Below, one piece after another: positions 11,930 to 25,089 of a stretch of DNA of 64,000 bases. Numbering within the stretch: the stretch's first letter is position 1; each line of letters begins with the position of its first letter. Position numbers and translations under genes: made by a program. Source of the stretch: Leuctra nigra (Eukaryota > Arthropoda > Insecta > Plecoptera > Leuctridae); the NCBI GenBank assembly GCA_934045905.1, contig OW203765.1, positions 30,041,997 through 30,105,996 on the forward strand. Direction: 5' to 3'. Below the pieces are notes generated by a model. The model searched no databases. It saw only the letters and a list, made by a program, of their open reading frames with translations, and was not told where the DNA came from.

Positions 11930-13640
11930 CCAAATAAGAATGGTATTCTAAGATTTATTTACTTATTATTAGGGGGATGTTTAGGACATATCCTTTTTAA
12001 ATTTTTTATTCAGACACGTCTAAAAATGACATATACATATGTGTTATGTGTTCCTGTTTTCCAAAATATGTGTTTTATTTTGCCTCAAAATGTAATTTTC
12101 TTTTTTTATGACTTCAGTCCTTTTCTTGCTATTTTAAGGTCTTTTTAACATTTTTTAAATTATTGAGGAAAATATGAAATGTGTGTTTTTCTACAGCAAT
12201 TGATGTCTTCACAAAATTTCCATCCTGCACTTGCATGACCAACAACAGTAGCCTACTTGACACATTGACACATTCATACAAATAAGTTCATCTTACTCCA
12301 AATTCAAATCCTAAAAAAAAATCGAATATGTTGACGAATATATTACATTGCATAACCTTTCATAGGTCCTTTTTTGGGAATAATGGACCTTTTTTAAATA
12401 GTTTTAAGGTACTCTTTGCCTGCCTTTTTGAACTTTTCATAGGTCCAAAACACCCTAGCCCTACAAATCTGTCTCTCTTGGATGCTGCAGTGAGATTGCA
12501 GTGAGATCTTCTACGCATGCAAGAAGCCTGCCCCGCGATGATTGATGAACGCAATGTGGAACATCACACCTTGCATCATCTCGCTGTTAATCTATGCATT
12601 TATAACGCCTGGAGCTGAGATGATATCATGGTTGATGTTCTCTTCTTCACACAGGACGTTGCAGCAAATGTGAGCCAATGCAGGTTAATGAGTGACCTTA
12701 TGGAGCAGAGGTTTTTACGTGGTTTGAAGAACAGGATAATTAGGAATGTGTGCAGAAATCGAGTAACAATTTTATTTAATTTACGCATTTTTATGAATTA
12801 AAAAATTTTAATTTTCGCATTTTTTGTAATTGTAATTTTCTGTGGTTTTGCTCATTAGAGTAAATTCATGTGTTCATGTCTTCATGTAGCTGTTGAGTTT
12901 GTATATAAATAATTCAAAATGTTTAAAATCGTTCAACAAAATTTTGCAACATTATATGAAAATAAATTATTGCTATTTGGCTTACAGTTCAAGGTCAATC
13001 GATTTACTAACAAAGCATATCAATCAGCTTTCTTCTAACAACACAACTCAATCCTATTCATCTGCCTCAATGTGAAATTTCAAATAGATATTTTTATTAG
13101 ATGTAAATGCGTCAAAATACATTGAAGCGTTATACGTAGATGTGTTCAAAATTGCCCTAAAAATATTTCTTCACGATCATAATAAATTTTGTATGAGTGT
13201 TCTGGAATTAAATCCACATAATCTTGCACCTTTTTAGTTTATTTATTAAATTTCGTGTCCCTTGTTGTTCTCTAGTATTTTGATGGTTCATCATCAGTTA
13301 AATAAATATCAAGATAAATCCACAAATGAAAAAAAAATTTTATCACATTAAAATACCATGCCTTAGGCGAAAATTAAATTTTTTTTTATTTACGTATGAA
13401 TTACACCATTCATCTGAGGCCTATTATAGAATCCATCCAAATGTCAAATCTTGCTTTCTCTCTTTATCTCTTCACAATGCTTTGTCATCCGAATCCACAA
13501 ATCATCCTATACGATCTAGATTGACTAATGGTCCACGGGTCAAAGTGTCTGAAATTCGTTTACTCTTCACTTTGTTTGCACGCAATGGAGAGGCCAAATC
13601 ACTTAACAATTTCACGTGCACGTGATTTCAGATGATGTCT
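11930..13640. other. Non-coding stretch
   Basis: No gene that I can support. A minus-strand segment at about 12600-12680 faintly resembles the end of a C-type lysozyme, but lacks the rest of the fold and is not called. Confidence 0.4.
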
Positions 13641-13876
13641 AGTCTCAGTATCAATTCACAGGAACAGGTAAAATAACATAAACATTTTATACGAAAACCA
13701 TTTTATTGGTATACAAAAAACGATAGGTATTAAAGCTTATTTCTACAAAATATACATTTACGTGATTCTGTACAAAACTAATGACTGTTGCTAAATGACT
13801 ATCATTAAGGAGTGTATTCTAATACTTTGATCATGGTATACATGTTAATTTGGCCAATAATGATTAGTTCATGTTT

Positions 13877-14438
13877 TTAATAACGGTAACCGTCTTGTCC
13901 GTTCTGGTTAGAACGCTGAGACTGGTTGCTGTTACCCTGGTAACTATTCTGTTGTCCAGACGCTTGGTAACCGTTGTTACCTCCTTGATGACCTCCTTGA
14001 CGACCAGAGGCACTGTGTCCATGGGAGCCAGAGTTGTTGCTCTGGTGTCCTGAGTTACCGCTCTGGTGTCCTGAGTTACCGCTCTGGTAACCGGAATTAC
14101 CGCTCTGGTAACCGTTGTCGTTCTGGTATCCCTGTCCCGACTGGTATCCTCCCTGTTTGGCGGACGCCTGTCCCTCCTGGTATCCCTCGGGCTCCTCGTA
14201 GGAGATCTTGGGACGGTAGCCCTCGGCGTCGGCCTCGTACTCGACGATCTGGGTGCGGCCGTCGGGGAGGGCGACGCGGTACGAACCCTTGACGGAGCCC
14301 TCGTCTTCACGACTCTCCTCGTGGCTGAACGTGCTCCCGGACTCGTCGTCCTGGACGGCGAACTTGAATTCGTAGTTGGCGGGCTCCTGAGGGAACGAAC
14401 AGGAATATTAATTTGTGAAATGGTGTTTTACGTTGCAT

Positions 14439-14491
<53 letters not shown>

Positions 14492-17400
14492 AAAGAGTAG
14501 ATGGAAGGTGGTAAGGAGGTGGCCGTTACCTATTAGTAGGGATCCTCATCAGAATTACACTCTTGACTGAGGAAATCACGAAACACTTCATGAAGAAAGG
14601 TGGTCGTGGGAAACGAACCCAAGCCTTCTGAGTGCAAGTCTAGAGCGTTATTTCGCCTGAGCCAAACTTGAATATGGATATAATTGTTTGATTAGTAACT
14701 TTGGAGTTACAAATTATAATGATAGGTATTTTGTAACTATTGTTTTGCTTCAGTGTAACCGGGTGACTATGGGGTAGTTATAACTATTTCAAAGTTTTTA
14801 ATAATGGCCATCGATGAACATCGAATTAATTAATTGTAATTATATATTTTTCAATTCCTGAAAACTAAAAACGAAACTTCCGTAAGTAGCGATGTTTTCA
14901 GTTTTCAGTGTTCATTTCAAAACAGTCTTAGCAGTGTGTGCAAGGCTGTGTTATATTGACATTATAGCGAATTTCTAAAAGCCAATTAAAATACCTACTC
15001 AGTCTCTGCAATATTCCGAATGTGCCAGTATTCCGTAAATGCTGATTTAACTTAAATTTATCAATTATAATAAGTCTCAAAAATGATTGTCACGAAATAC
15101 TGAGAAAAACAAAGAACAATTACAAAATCGGAACTTTAGACCGACAAACCATTATAAAAGTAACGACCAATTTGAATTAAGGAACTTGTTTGTGTTATAT
15201 ACGTAATGGCATGTTTAAAAGATATACATCTTTAGACGGCATTGTTTCACTTTCAGTTTCGTGGGTTGAGAAATATTAGGAAGATCAGTCCATTCATTCA
15301 GCAAACTCTTCCTCATTTCCCATGAACCCTATCGTGTGAAATTATCAACATTTTAATTAAATATTGCAAGAGAATTGAGGCAGAGGTAACATAAGTGTTG
15401 TATGTATAAAATATCCATGCAATATTATGTAAGAGTGTTTAGAAGGTATGTGCGTTTTTTTCAGCATATTGAGAAATTAAGAAGAGTACCTATTATCTAT
15501 TTAGTTTTAATAATATTGATTATGAACCATTACTAATTTGTCGTGACGAGATCAAATTGAAAGTGTTGTGAAATTTTCGTTCATTTTAAGAGAAAATATA
15601 AAAATCAAATTTTTTTTTTTTTCAAAATGATGAAGAGAATGCTTAAAGAAATTTTCTTAAATTTCGTGTCTCTTTATATTCTTCTGATAAAAGAAGAATC
15701 GGAGTTTTCTTTTTGTAAATTTTGCAATCAATCAAATATTCGTTTATTTCTACAAACCATACCTTCTAGTTTTGTTCAAGTGTAGTTATTTCATGATTTT
15801 GCCTTATAAAGCGTCTAAAAGTGACGCCAAATCTCCCCCCCCCCCCCCTCCCCCCTGCCTAAAAAATGACACGAATATCAATTTAAATCTCCCGTTCTGA
15901 CTACAAGCATTATTAATTGATAAAAACAATCAATCTTTTTTTAGGAACACATTACGGAGGAATCTCCGAAATTCCCTCTTCATCAGAAATCGTTCAAACG
16001 CGGCATATAAATAGATTTTTATGTTCTGCATTATAATATGTGAAGAAAAAGTGGTAAGAGTGAACTACTTTTCGAGATATACCACTTCAAAGTTACAGTT
16101 TTTCTTTCGGTTTAACATTGCGACAATAGGGAAAAAGTCATGCTGATATTTTCAAAAGTGTATAATAGCTGCTTTCCAACCTTTAGATTAAAAAAAAACT
16201 ACTATAGCGTTTATCAGATGAAATTTTTCATTTTAACGTTTTTAAATATTCACGTTCGTTGATGTTTTACCGAGCTATGAGGGTTTTAGTGATTTTATTT
16301 GTGCGTTTTTCCTACTGAAAAGTGCAGTTTTCCATGTAAAAAAAAATTGTGTTGCCATGGTGAAACGGCCTGAAGTTTAAATTTCGTTGCAAATTTGTGG
16401 AAATTTCCAGAAGACCGTGATTATTTAAGCTATGTTCAACTCACGGCTAGGTCGTCCTCACGGGCCTGGTATCTAGCAAGATCTGTGGCATCGTTCTGGC
16501 TGGGGGCTCCATACTGGCTGGACGGCGCGCTGTACTGTCCTGAAGAAGCGCTGTTGAAGCTGGGCTTGTGCGCCGCCACCTGGTTGGCAGGAGGTCCGTA
16601 CTGCTGCTTGGGCGCAGAGTTGAACTGCTTGGGAGACGCCTGGAAGTTGTTGCGAGCAGGAGCGCCGTACTGCGAGGACGGGCCGGACTTGGGGGCAGGA
16701 CTCTTGTTGAAACCAGACTTGGGGGCGCCGTACTGGCTGGAGGGAGCGTTCTGGGAGCTGGATCGGCTCGGAGCGCCGTACTGGTTGGATGGGGCGGATG
16801 GGGCGCCGTACTGGTTAGAAGGAGCGCTTTGGTGAGCGGAAGGCGAGCCGTACTGGCTCGATGGAGCGTTTTGGTGAGTGGATGGAGCGTTGTACTGGTT
16901 GGAAGAACCGTGTTGTTGGCCCTGATGGCTGGAAGGAGCGCCATATTGGTTGGAAGGAGGGGCACTGTATTGGTTAGACTGGGGTCTGGGGGCATGGTTA
17001 GACCGCGGGGGAGGAGGACCGTAGTTGTTCGACGGGGCTTGTTGGTTAGAACGGCTCGGGGCACCGTACTGGTTAGATGGGACACTTTGGTGAGCTGAGG
17101 GGGCGCTGTATTGGTTCGAAGGGGGTGCGCTGTATTGGTTGGATTGTCCGCTTTGGTGGCTGGAGTGAGAGTTTTGTTGGCTGGAACGGCTTGGGGCTCC
17201 GTACTGGTTGGAAGGGGTGTTTTGGCGAGAGGATGGGGCACCGTACTGGTTGGACGGGGCTTGTTGATTCTTGCCTTGGTTGCTGGAATGACTTGGGGCT
17301 CCGTACTGGTTTGAAGGAGCTTGGTTCCTGCCTTGGTTGCTTGAGTGGCTCGGGGCACCGTACTGGTTGGACGGGGCGCTGTGCGGATGCTGATCCTGTT

Positions 17401-19009
17401 GATTGGACGGAGCTCCGTACTCCGAGGCGGGGGCGTTGGAGTTGAAGGCAGAGGGTGAGCCGTACTGCTGCGACGGCGCGTCGTGGTTGAAGTCTGACGG
17501 GGCACCGTACTGGTTGGAGGGTTGGGAGTTGTGTTGGTCTCGCTGGTTGTGTTGTTGGCTGTGGTGGTTGGGGGGGAGGTAACTGCTCTCCACGGGGGGC
17601 TCAGCGGCGACGCCCAGCAGCGCCGCGGCGGCCAACACGAGAATCATCTGGAACAAGACAACATATCATTTATATGTCCTTTATTCTTTAACATTTCTTC
17701 TTCAGTAAGCAATCGTTTAGTAAAATTTAGATTGTTAATACCATATTCAACAGGATACGTTTAAAATGTAAATAGAATTACCATGTACTGAAATCAACCC
17801 TTGACAATATGAACTTTTAAAGTTCATATTGTTCACGTAGTTCATCTACAGGATTCCAAGAGACTATGTGAATAAAATACACACAAAAGGCACCATGACT
17901 TGATAATAATTTTACTCCAATATCTTGCCTTTCAGAATGTTGACAAGTCAATGCTATAAACACTCATAATACCATGTGAGGTAAGAAGTTTTTGTGTGCA
18001 TATTATTCTATTTCTTTCATTGAATTGATACTAATGCAACTGTACAGTCGTATCGTATAATTGGTATAATTTATCATTCTTTCGAAGGCACAATGTCTAA
18101 TGTTATAAATTAGACGCATTCTTTCGATTCCATAAAATTAGAGAAGTCCTATGTGAAAGAAATTATGTTATAAAACAATGTACGTAACGAAGACCAGTTT
18201 AGTTGCTTCAGTGATGCTCATTATTCCACTTTTTGTCGTTAGTTTCTCACAGAACCAAAGCGCTCTCGTAACAGTTACTATTACATATGACAAATTGTGC
18301 ATACAAAAACTTTGCCTGGTTTATAGTTTAAATTGTTGGATTTAATATAATTTTAATTTAATAAAAGTTTTGAAGATGGTGGACGAATAAACAGGCAATG
18401 CAATGTTTATGAACACTAAACCTATCGACATAGGTATTGGTTTATAAATTTAATATAATATAAAATTCAAATCATAACGAAATTTAGGCAAAATATTAAC
18501 GCTTATGCAATAATGAAATAAACTCTCTTATATCAGCACTTATATTAATTTTTCTACACTGCCAAAGTTTTTAAATATTAAATTATGACTAGAGAAGACT
18601 AGTTATAATTCAAAAAAATATTTTATTTCATAAAATATATCAAATTCAAACATTATTCTATAAAAACCAAAAATAAATTAGTTATTTTTTAAAATAGTTT
18701 TGTAATATAAAATATTTTAATATAAAAATATAAAATATTATAATCTCTTTGAAATTGAAATAAAAGAAATTGAGAGAATAATTTCTCTTTATAATAGAAG
18801 ATGAAATGAAAATATAAAAATTACAGCAATTAGAAATTTAAATTACAAATAATAAAAAATCAATAAAAATAATACAAAAATGAAATAAACAACAATAGAC
18901 AATACTAATACTGTTCTACTAATACGACAAAAGACAACTTCGAATCTTCCCTCTTCAAACAATCTCCCCAACAATCTTATCAAACCAAGTAACCACCCAC
19001 CTTCGCCAT
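13877..19009 (-). CDS. Pro-resilin-like cuticular protein 1 (RR-2), complete
   Basis: Three phase-0 exons: 19001-19009 (M-A-K), 17647-16445 (401 codons), 14386-13877 (169 codons plus TAA), giving a 573-residue protein. Splice sites are AAG|GTGGGT, TTCCAG|ATG, GCC|GTGAGT and CCTCAG|GAG. Residues 1-18 are a signal peptide (MAKMILVLAAAALLGVAA), then EPPVESSYLPP, close to the start of mature insect resilin. Exon 2 is an elastic region with about 13 QYGAP/EYGAP motifs plus YSAP and YGPP variants. Exon 3 starts EPANYEFKF and carries an RR-2 Rebers-Riddiford chitin-binding domain (about 65 residues, with LPDGRTQIVEY and AEGYRPKI), then a second GYQSGNSG-rich repeat. Resilins are secreted into cuticle and cross-linked through tyrosines into a rubber-like matrix. 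The gene is intact; intron 2 contains a SINE. The poly(A) signal AATAAA is at 13702-13707 (complement). Confidence 0.9.
14440..14488. repeat. (GAT)n microsatellite
   Basis: About 16 perfect GAT units inside intron 2 of the first resilin-like gene. Confidence 0.95.
14500..14690 (-). mobile_element. tRNA-derived SINE, type 2, degenerate
   Basis: In minus orientation it has a decayed A box (CTCAGGCG), a B-box-like GGGTTCGTTTCCC, and the body phrase TTCCTCAGTCAAGAG. The same head and body order is seen at 20935-21150, 22600-22795 and 22850-23020. Confidence 0.6.
14700..16440. other. Intron 2 sequence of resilin-like gene 1
   Basis: AT-rich intronic DNA. A C-rich run lies at about 15834-15856. 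Nothing else recognisable. Confidence 0.6.
17804..17832. repeat. 29-bp near-perfect palindrome in intron 1 of resilin-like gene 1
   Basis: ACAATATGAACTTT and its exact reverse complement are separated by one T. Confidence 0.85.
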
Positions 19010-19065
19010 CTTGATATCACAGCAGTAACCGCTCTCGGTGGAGTCTTCAGGAGATAGCGAAGACA

Positions 19066-19101
19066 ACTGATGCCTAAAGGAGATTGCCGACGATTTATAT
19101 A
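19066..19101 (-). promoter_or_regulatory. Core promoter of resilin-like gene 1
   Basis: A TATA box (TATATAAAT, 19093-19101 on the complement) lies about 31-33 bases upstream of an arthropod initiator TCAGT, whose A is at 19068. This predicts a 5' UTR of about 59 bases before ATG at 19009. Spacing is ideal for a TATA/Inr promoter, as is usual in cuticle protein genes. Confidence 0.8.
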
Positions 19102-19199
19102 CCTCGGTAAAATCATTGAGAGAAGGTGACGTACTCCAATCTTCTTTGACGGCGTACAACAAACAACAACAGAAGAGAGGTAAAAAAAGAGGACGGTAC

Positions 19200-19970
19200 C
19201 ACTTATGTCTTCACTTTCAATTGAGATGCTGCGTGTGGACTAGTTATTAACGAAATCTAGGCCCGATACCTTCAATATTACATCACAGCAGAAGGTGTAA
19301 ATAGTAGTTGGGAGTTGGAAAAAAGTTTGCTTTCATTATGTGTGATGGGTAAGTACTCATGAATGGATCTTTGGATGCTCGGATGCAGCGCCCTGAGGCT
19401 GCGATGATGAAATTGTTCAGATGGACAGGTTTAGAACATTTTGTTTTTTTATGTGGATGTGGTTTAGGATAATTAGACCGTGATAAATTTATTGGCAATA
19501 GAATGTGATTATTGGTCAGTTTCAATAGCCAATTAGATGTCTGATTATGAAGAAAATGTTACTAGTATTTTTTCCAGGAATAAAAGCTGCAATGGCTACT
19601 GAAAAGTTGATCTAAAGTGCCGAACGTGCTTCTTTCATGGAGTGGTAAAGAAGCGTATTTTTCTTAATTTTTTATTAAAATAAAATTGTAAAAAGTATAA
19701 TTAAAAAAATTAAATTAAATAAATTAAGTCAAATTAATTAAAATAAAATATAATAAAATTAAATATTGGGGACGGTTTTCCAATGCTTTGTTAAAACCGG
19801 TAGTTAAGTTTGTGGTCAATTAAGGAATGTCATTAGTTGTTGCCATGATAATAAACAAAACCAACTTTTTTAAATTTAACTGAACATACAAAAACTGGAG
19901 ATAAATGTATTTAAAATATAATAATAAAATCAAATAGGTATAATTTAATAAATACACATTAAATTGTTGT
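19200..19970. other. Non-coding upstream region
   Basis: Upstream flank of the first resilin-like gene. No ORF or repeat boundary recognised. Confidence 0.4.
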
Positions 19971-19974
19971 ACGT

Positions 19975-20094
19975 TTCACAAACTTTATTTTATTGCATCT
20001 GTCTAGATTCAATGAAATTCAATTCAATAAAATAGAATCTCTCAATTATTTTGAATCTCTCATTAGAGAGATTCAATAAAATAAAGTTTGTGAA
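19975..20094. mobile_element. Hairpin MITE-like element, copy 2
   Basis: The arms CACAAACTTTATTTTATTG (from 19977) and its reverse complement (to 20092) enclose a second nested hairpin of GAATCTCTC/GAGAGATTC. The block TTCACAAACT links it to the element at 3071-3281. Confidence 0.6.
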
Positions 20095-20099
20095 TTTAT

Positions 20100-20930
20100 G
20101 AAAAGCCAAACTTAAGAACGGAAAACGAATAATTAATATGTGATTTAATAATTTAATGTTTTCAAAAATTATAGCTTAGTTATTTATATAGTTGTGTTAA
20201 TTCTTTTAATAGGCTCAATTTAAAATGATGCGTACATTTTGAAACAAATACTATGGATCTACAGTTTTAATTGCCGTTGCAAAAAAATGGTTTATCAAAT
20301 CATCACATGACGCAATAATCTTACGTCAGGATTTAAAAGATGTTATTGATTATTTGCCAATCTGATTGATTTTAATTTTAAAGAGGGCTTAGATGTATAA
20401 TTGTTGTTTACTAAAATTGGTGAAATTCGGCCTTTGGGTTCGAGAGTAATCTCCAACCTTCAGATTATTCAAACGCACGACCAAATTGAAAAGAAAAATC
20501 TTTCGGCATTTTGATTAAGATTGTGACAGCTGGAGGAAATTAGTGGCGTTGCGTAAGTTCGTATCAATGAAGATGCGTGTATAAATCTGTTAAAACTTGC
20601 ATGGTGGAGGTGCCGTGTTGGTTGGTGGAGGAGCCATGTTCCTGATAATCTTGTCTTTGTTATTCCTTCATGGACTGAATATTTTATTATGATCGTAAAA
20701 GTTGTTGACAACTGGTTACATAGTTTTTACTATCCCAGCATTTATACTACTTTTGAAAGCGTTCGGGAAAAGCAGAATTGGGAAATATCTAATTTGGGAA
20801 GATAAAGTTTAACAAGGATAAAAATTGTTTCTCCTTTATTAAGCGGGAAATGGATATATTTTCGCTTATTAAACTTTTTTGTTGCTTTCATGATGTTTAG
20901 ATGACTCGACATCTATATTGTCCGTGCTAA
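20100..20930. other. Non-coding stretch
   Basis: I see no gene or defined repeat in this part. Confidence 0.4.
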
Positions 20931-20934
20931 TGAT

Positions 20935-21150
20935 TTATGATGATGATTGAGATGATGAAGAGGAAAGGGAAATGATGGAAGGTTGGAAGGAGGCGGTCGT
21001 GACTAATAGCATGAGGAACTCACATACTTCTTGAAAGAAGGAACGAAAAAACTTTATTCAGGAAGTCACGAAGCGCGCTACGGGAATCGAACCCGGGCCT
21101 CACGACTGAGAATCCGGTGCGGTGCCAGCTGAGCCAACTCTCATTTCCAT
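20935..21150 (-). mobile_element. tRNA-derived SINE, type 2, best copy
   Basis: Read on the minus strand, the head has A box TGGCTCAGCTGGCA and B box GGGTTCGATTCCC, followed by a body with CGTGACTTCCTGAATAAAG. It is the best preserved of the type-2 copies in the window. A tRNA gene is unlikely because the acceptor stem is absent and the same head-plus-body recurs. Confidence 0.7.
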
Positions 21151-21159
21151 TACTAATTA

Positions 21160-22160
21160 CCCACGTGATTACTAATTTATAGCATCTATTGTTAAATTGA
21201 TAAATGGTTTTATTGATTCAGGATTTTATTACTAATCGTACCCGAAATCCGTATTTTATTAATATGTAGATGTTGGATACATTTTTAAATATTTTTTCCA
21301 GACAATTTTAATAGATTCTCGATGACACATGTGATAATTTAAAATTTAAATTTATTTCTGATTTATGTAAAATCTTTTAAAAATTCTTGTGCCGTAACTT
21401 TGACGACCTTTGTTACATCTGTTGTCATTTTAATGGGTGTTATGTGTATTTGTATTATATGTTATTGTATGTATCCAATCATTAATGGATTTGTTCAATT
21501 TATACCTAGAAATACGAATATTTATACGAATCATTATTCTTTTCCATGAGCTTTTAAATTCCGAAAATCAGCAATTATCTTCCCCCATCTCATCCAAAGT
21601 ATTTCGTAGAAATTGCACACATTTTCGTACATATTTCCTGGTCGAGTGCTGTAATTATTTTCCCCACCCGCCATTGTTAACTTGGATGCTGTCATCGTGA
21701 AATCACCGGCGACGAATTAGTTGTATAATTTGTAGGCCAAGATCGCGTCTCATCCCCGCATGGACCGCAGCATCATCGGCCTTGTCTCGAGAACCGATCT
21801 GTCATCCGAGTCTCAAGGATGCACCGAAATTACAGGACCAGAGTAACCGAATTTAAGAAAAGCGATGTATGCATAGAGATTAAAAGTGTAATTATATACG
21901 TTCTTTCACGTAGGTCCGTTATACACTGTCATTAAAAGTTGCATCGGTTCTTTTAACCCCTTTTAGATACTGCACTTCCATTAAGGTGGTGCAAGCGCTC
22001 GGCCGTTTTAGCAAATTGAGAGAGAAAAATTGTCTTATGAGTGGGTGTAACTTTGATAGGATGTTCATATGATCAGTCTGATTGTATATAAGTAGCAATT
22101 TTTCATTTTTTTCGTGCGATGTTAATTAGCGCGGTCAACAAAACCACTCAAAATATGATT
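21160..22160. other. Non-coding stretch
   Basis: No supported feature. The 87-codon frame at 21437-21700 lacks coding-like composition. Confidence 0.4.
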
Positions 22161-22165
22161 TTTCC

Positions 22166-22459
22166 GATACGATTGGAGACCAAACCTGTGAACCTTGATC
22201 TCAAATTGTAATCATGATTAGATAAAAGACACACTTAGGGTTATTACTTCGCACATTTTTTAAATTAAATTCATATGGCACCCAGCGTGACAAGAAAATA
22301 TAATACAATTTTTCACAAAAAATCAATAAATTATTACTATTTAGTATTTAACAAAAAAATTAAAAAATTAACCAAGTGATTATCCAAAGTTTTTTTTTTA
22401 TCTAATCATGATTAAAATTTCAAATTATTTCGTCAACCCATTTTGTCTGCAATCGTATC
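22166..22459. mobile_element. AT-rich MITE-like element with TIRs
   Basis: The ends are GATACGATTGGAGACCAAA and, inverted, TTTTGTCTGCAATCGTATC. An inner inverted pair TCTAATCATGATTA also flanks the AT-rich core. A related single end, GATACGATTGGAGACAAAA, is at 50006-50024. No coding capacity. Confidence 0.55.
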
Positions 22460-22599
22460 CAAAAAAGTACACGCAATCGCTTGTTAAAAATGCTTAGTTC
22501 ATCACGTTTTAATAACAGTGTTTAACCGTTTAACGACGCACTGTTCTGCAACTAGATTGATGACGACTATAATGAATGATTTTTAGATGATTTTGATTT

Positions 22600-22795
22600 T
22601 GAACAAATAGAAGGATGGATGGTGGGTATGAAGCGGTCGTGGCCTATTAGTAGGCACCTTCCAACCATTTGCCGCTTGACTGAGGAAACAACGAGAATAC
22701 TTGAGTCAGGAAGGACGACCGAGGGAATTGAACCGGGTAACTGCAGTGAGAAAGTCCTGAGAATTATAGTCTGAGCCAACTTGCTCCGTAATACT
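22600..22795 (-). mobile_element. tRNA-derived SINE, type 2
   Basis: Minus-strand A-box remnant TTGGCTCAGACT and B box CCGGTTCAATTCCC, followed by the body phrase GTTTCCTCAGTCAAG and a GGTCGTCCTTCCTGACTC segment shared with the other copies. Confidence 0.65.
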
Positions 22796-22849
22796 TGGTT
22801 TTTATAGACGAAGTGGCAGCTAGGTAATCACCTCATTGAATTAAATGCA

Positions 22850-23020
22850 GATGAAGAAAGAGAGGAAAGAGGATCGTGTCCTTGTAGTAGGACTTATGAT
22901 TTGACGCTCGACTGAGGAAAATCATGAAATTACAGTCAGGAACGTCAGCGGTTGGAATCGAACCCATGCCTGTTGCAAGTCCAGAGGACCAACCCCCTGA
23001 ACCAAATTGTTCTGTAACAC
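22850..23020 (-). mobile_element. tRNA-derived SINE, type 2, degenerate
   Basis: It shares the B box GGGTTCGATTCC and the body phrase TTTTCCTCAGTCGAG with the copy 60 bases to its left, but has a decayed A box. Confidence 0.6.
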
Positions 23021-23298
23021 ATTCAATGGTTATTTTAACTTGTGCAAGAACGCCTGTCTATGGCTGAGTGTTCTAGGAACTAATTATCATTTGTTGCAAC
23101 TCATTGGCAAAATTATAGTGATAAAGAGCAAAGTCAAAGTATGAAAGCGTATTCATTTCTCAGGTCCTGGCTATTTAAAATGTCTGAAATAAATTATTAT
23201 GACAATCACAATAATTATTATAACAATCTTAACAATTATAACTTCAGTTACCTGGGGGCACGCATGAAGGGTTTGTAAATTTTTTTCATGTAGCCTTA

Positions 23299-23567
23299 GG
23301 CTGCAAACACACGGGGCGTTTTTTTCCACGCCAGACGCGGCGTGGAAAAAAACGCGACGTTTTTCTTGGTCGAACACACGGGGCATGAAAAAACAAGCGA
23401 CGTTTTTCCTTTGTCGCGTCTGGCCGGCGTGGAAAAAAACGCCGCGTGTAAAAACCGCCTCGTGTGTTCGCTCCCATAAGACTCAATGCTACGTATCTTC
23501 TCAGCGTCTCGCCGGCGTTCGAACGCTTCGGCTGGGCGTGCAAAAAAACGCCCGTGTGTTTGCAGCC
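23299..23567. mobile_element. Harbinger-type MITE, copy 1 (269 bp)
   Basis: Terminal inverted repeats GGCTGCAAACACACGGG are flanked by TTA on both sides (23296-23298, 23568-23570). A 3-bp TTA duplication with TIRs starting GG is the hallmark of PIF/Harbinger. The interior is CpG-rich with repeated GGCGTGGAAAAAAACGC blocks. A second copy is at 33088-33277. ORFs across it are chance. Confidence 0.8.
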
Positions 23568-23599
23568 TTATATTTTCAGTTATTAATAAACTCTATCCA

Positions 23600-24640
23600 A
23601 CAACAACTCAGGAATGCTCAAGCTGTAAATGTGATAGTTCCAATGAAGACGAGCGTGATGCAGCCCCCCCACTCCCCCACCCCCTCCACAACACCAACAC
23701 ATCCGTAATGACTTCCCAGTTGTCATCATCATCATCGACATCATCATCGCGAAACCTTCCTTGTCAAAACCTCGCTTCGACAAATCGACAGAAAACAAAG
23801 AAACTATTTGATTTGATTAAATGATTTACTAAAATTAAGTCATACATTTCAAGGTATTTTAGACAATTACAAATTTCACGCTTTTTGTAGTTCGAATGAA
23901 ATTAACAGTGACGAACGACCGTATCTGCTAATGGGAGCTGTTATTAATTTTCCAACAGTTTCTGAAATTAACGAACTGTTTTGAATATAAATGGGATTGC
24001 AACCATTTTATTGGTTTTGCATTTGAATTGCTGAATTTTAAAATTTTAATTGACTTGATTGCGTGTTTGCTTCTCCTGCGAACAATTCACTACTTTTTAA
24101 TTTTTATTTTATATCACCTTTTCTCTCTTATTTGAACCATTGTCTTATTCCAAAAAATCACCTTTAAAATATCAATATTTTCAATATTATGTAATTCCTC
24201 TTGCGGTTTAGAAGCATTTTAATTCCAATATTCAGTTTATATTTCATGTCTCCCTAATGGGCTAAAAGTTGAATTTCAATCAATAATACGCTAGTGCATT
24301 GGTTGATATGAATTACAGGTAATTCGAAACTACTCTGGACCCCCCCCCCCTCTCCACACAGTGGTTATGCCACGTCACCGACTATACATTATTTTGTTTA
24401 GTTATTTAGGAAATCAAGTTTCCTTATTACTGTTTGGCGACATCGGGTAGTTATGTTTTGATCAGCTGATATCAGCATTATGACCTCTCTACCCTTGACA
24501 TATCCAACCTGCATTCGTTTCATTACCAATCTAGTGTAAACACGGCAGTAGATTCAACCAGTGACCAAAACGTTCCAATTGGTTTCATCCCGCAAACTGT
24601 TTTGCATCCAAGGATAGCAGCAGCACAAGTAGCGGTAAGT
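23600..24640. other. Non-coding stretch
   Basis: Contains short C-rich runs (about 23666-23690 and 24341-24350) and no supported gene. Confidence 0.4.
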
Positions 24641-24647
24641 GATAATC

Positions 24648-24845
24648 CCAGAAAAAAACACTCCGTGTAAAAAAGGCAGCCAAGTCTCTTTACTTTAAAA
24701 AAATTCAACACCGAAAAGGAGTGATATCAAAAAAGGAGCCAAGTCAATGACATTTCCAAATATTTAATCGTATCTTTGAAATAAAAGTATAAACACCGAG
24801 AAATACTTTACAAAAGGACTTGGCGCATCGTTTTTTTAAAGACAT
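24648..24845 (+). repeat. Element A inverted repeat, left arm
   Basis: It starts CCAGAAAAAAACACTCCGTG and ends TTAAAGACAT. By eye it is identical to the reverse complement of 25726-25923 over its full 198 bases. Confidence 0.9.
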
Positions 24846-25089
24846 CATTCTATCCTAAAAGTGGAAAGAAATTTACAAGTAGGTACATTTTCCTCTTTCT
24901 ATTAGAGCCAGAATCTATGAATCAAGCTACTTTTAGTAATGACTATTTTATAGTTTTGTCAATGGCGATAGAAGCATGATTTTATGCTGTAATATATAAG
25001 TAATATAAGGGTGAAAGAATTACATAACAATTGGAAGTGGTGAGAATGTAGGTTTCTTTGGAAAACTTCCATGGAGTCAGGAGTCAGGA

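Noticed and set aside
12600..12680. C-type lysozyme-like fragment on the minus strand
   Set aside because: Only a weak resemblance over about 25 residues; no catalytic part, no splice sites, no flanking exon found.
13864..14310. 148-codon Thr/Arg-rich minus-strand ORF
   Set aside because: Out of frame with the spliced RR-2 exon, whose frame gives the conserved cuticle domain and exact splice phase.
16395..17445. Several plus-strand ORFs of 120-176 codons
   Set aside because: They are antisense and frame shadows of the repetitive elastic exon of the first resilin-like gene.
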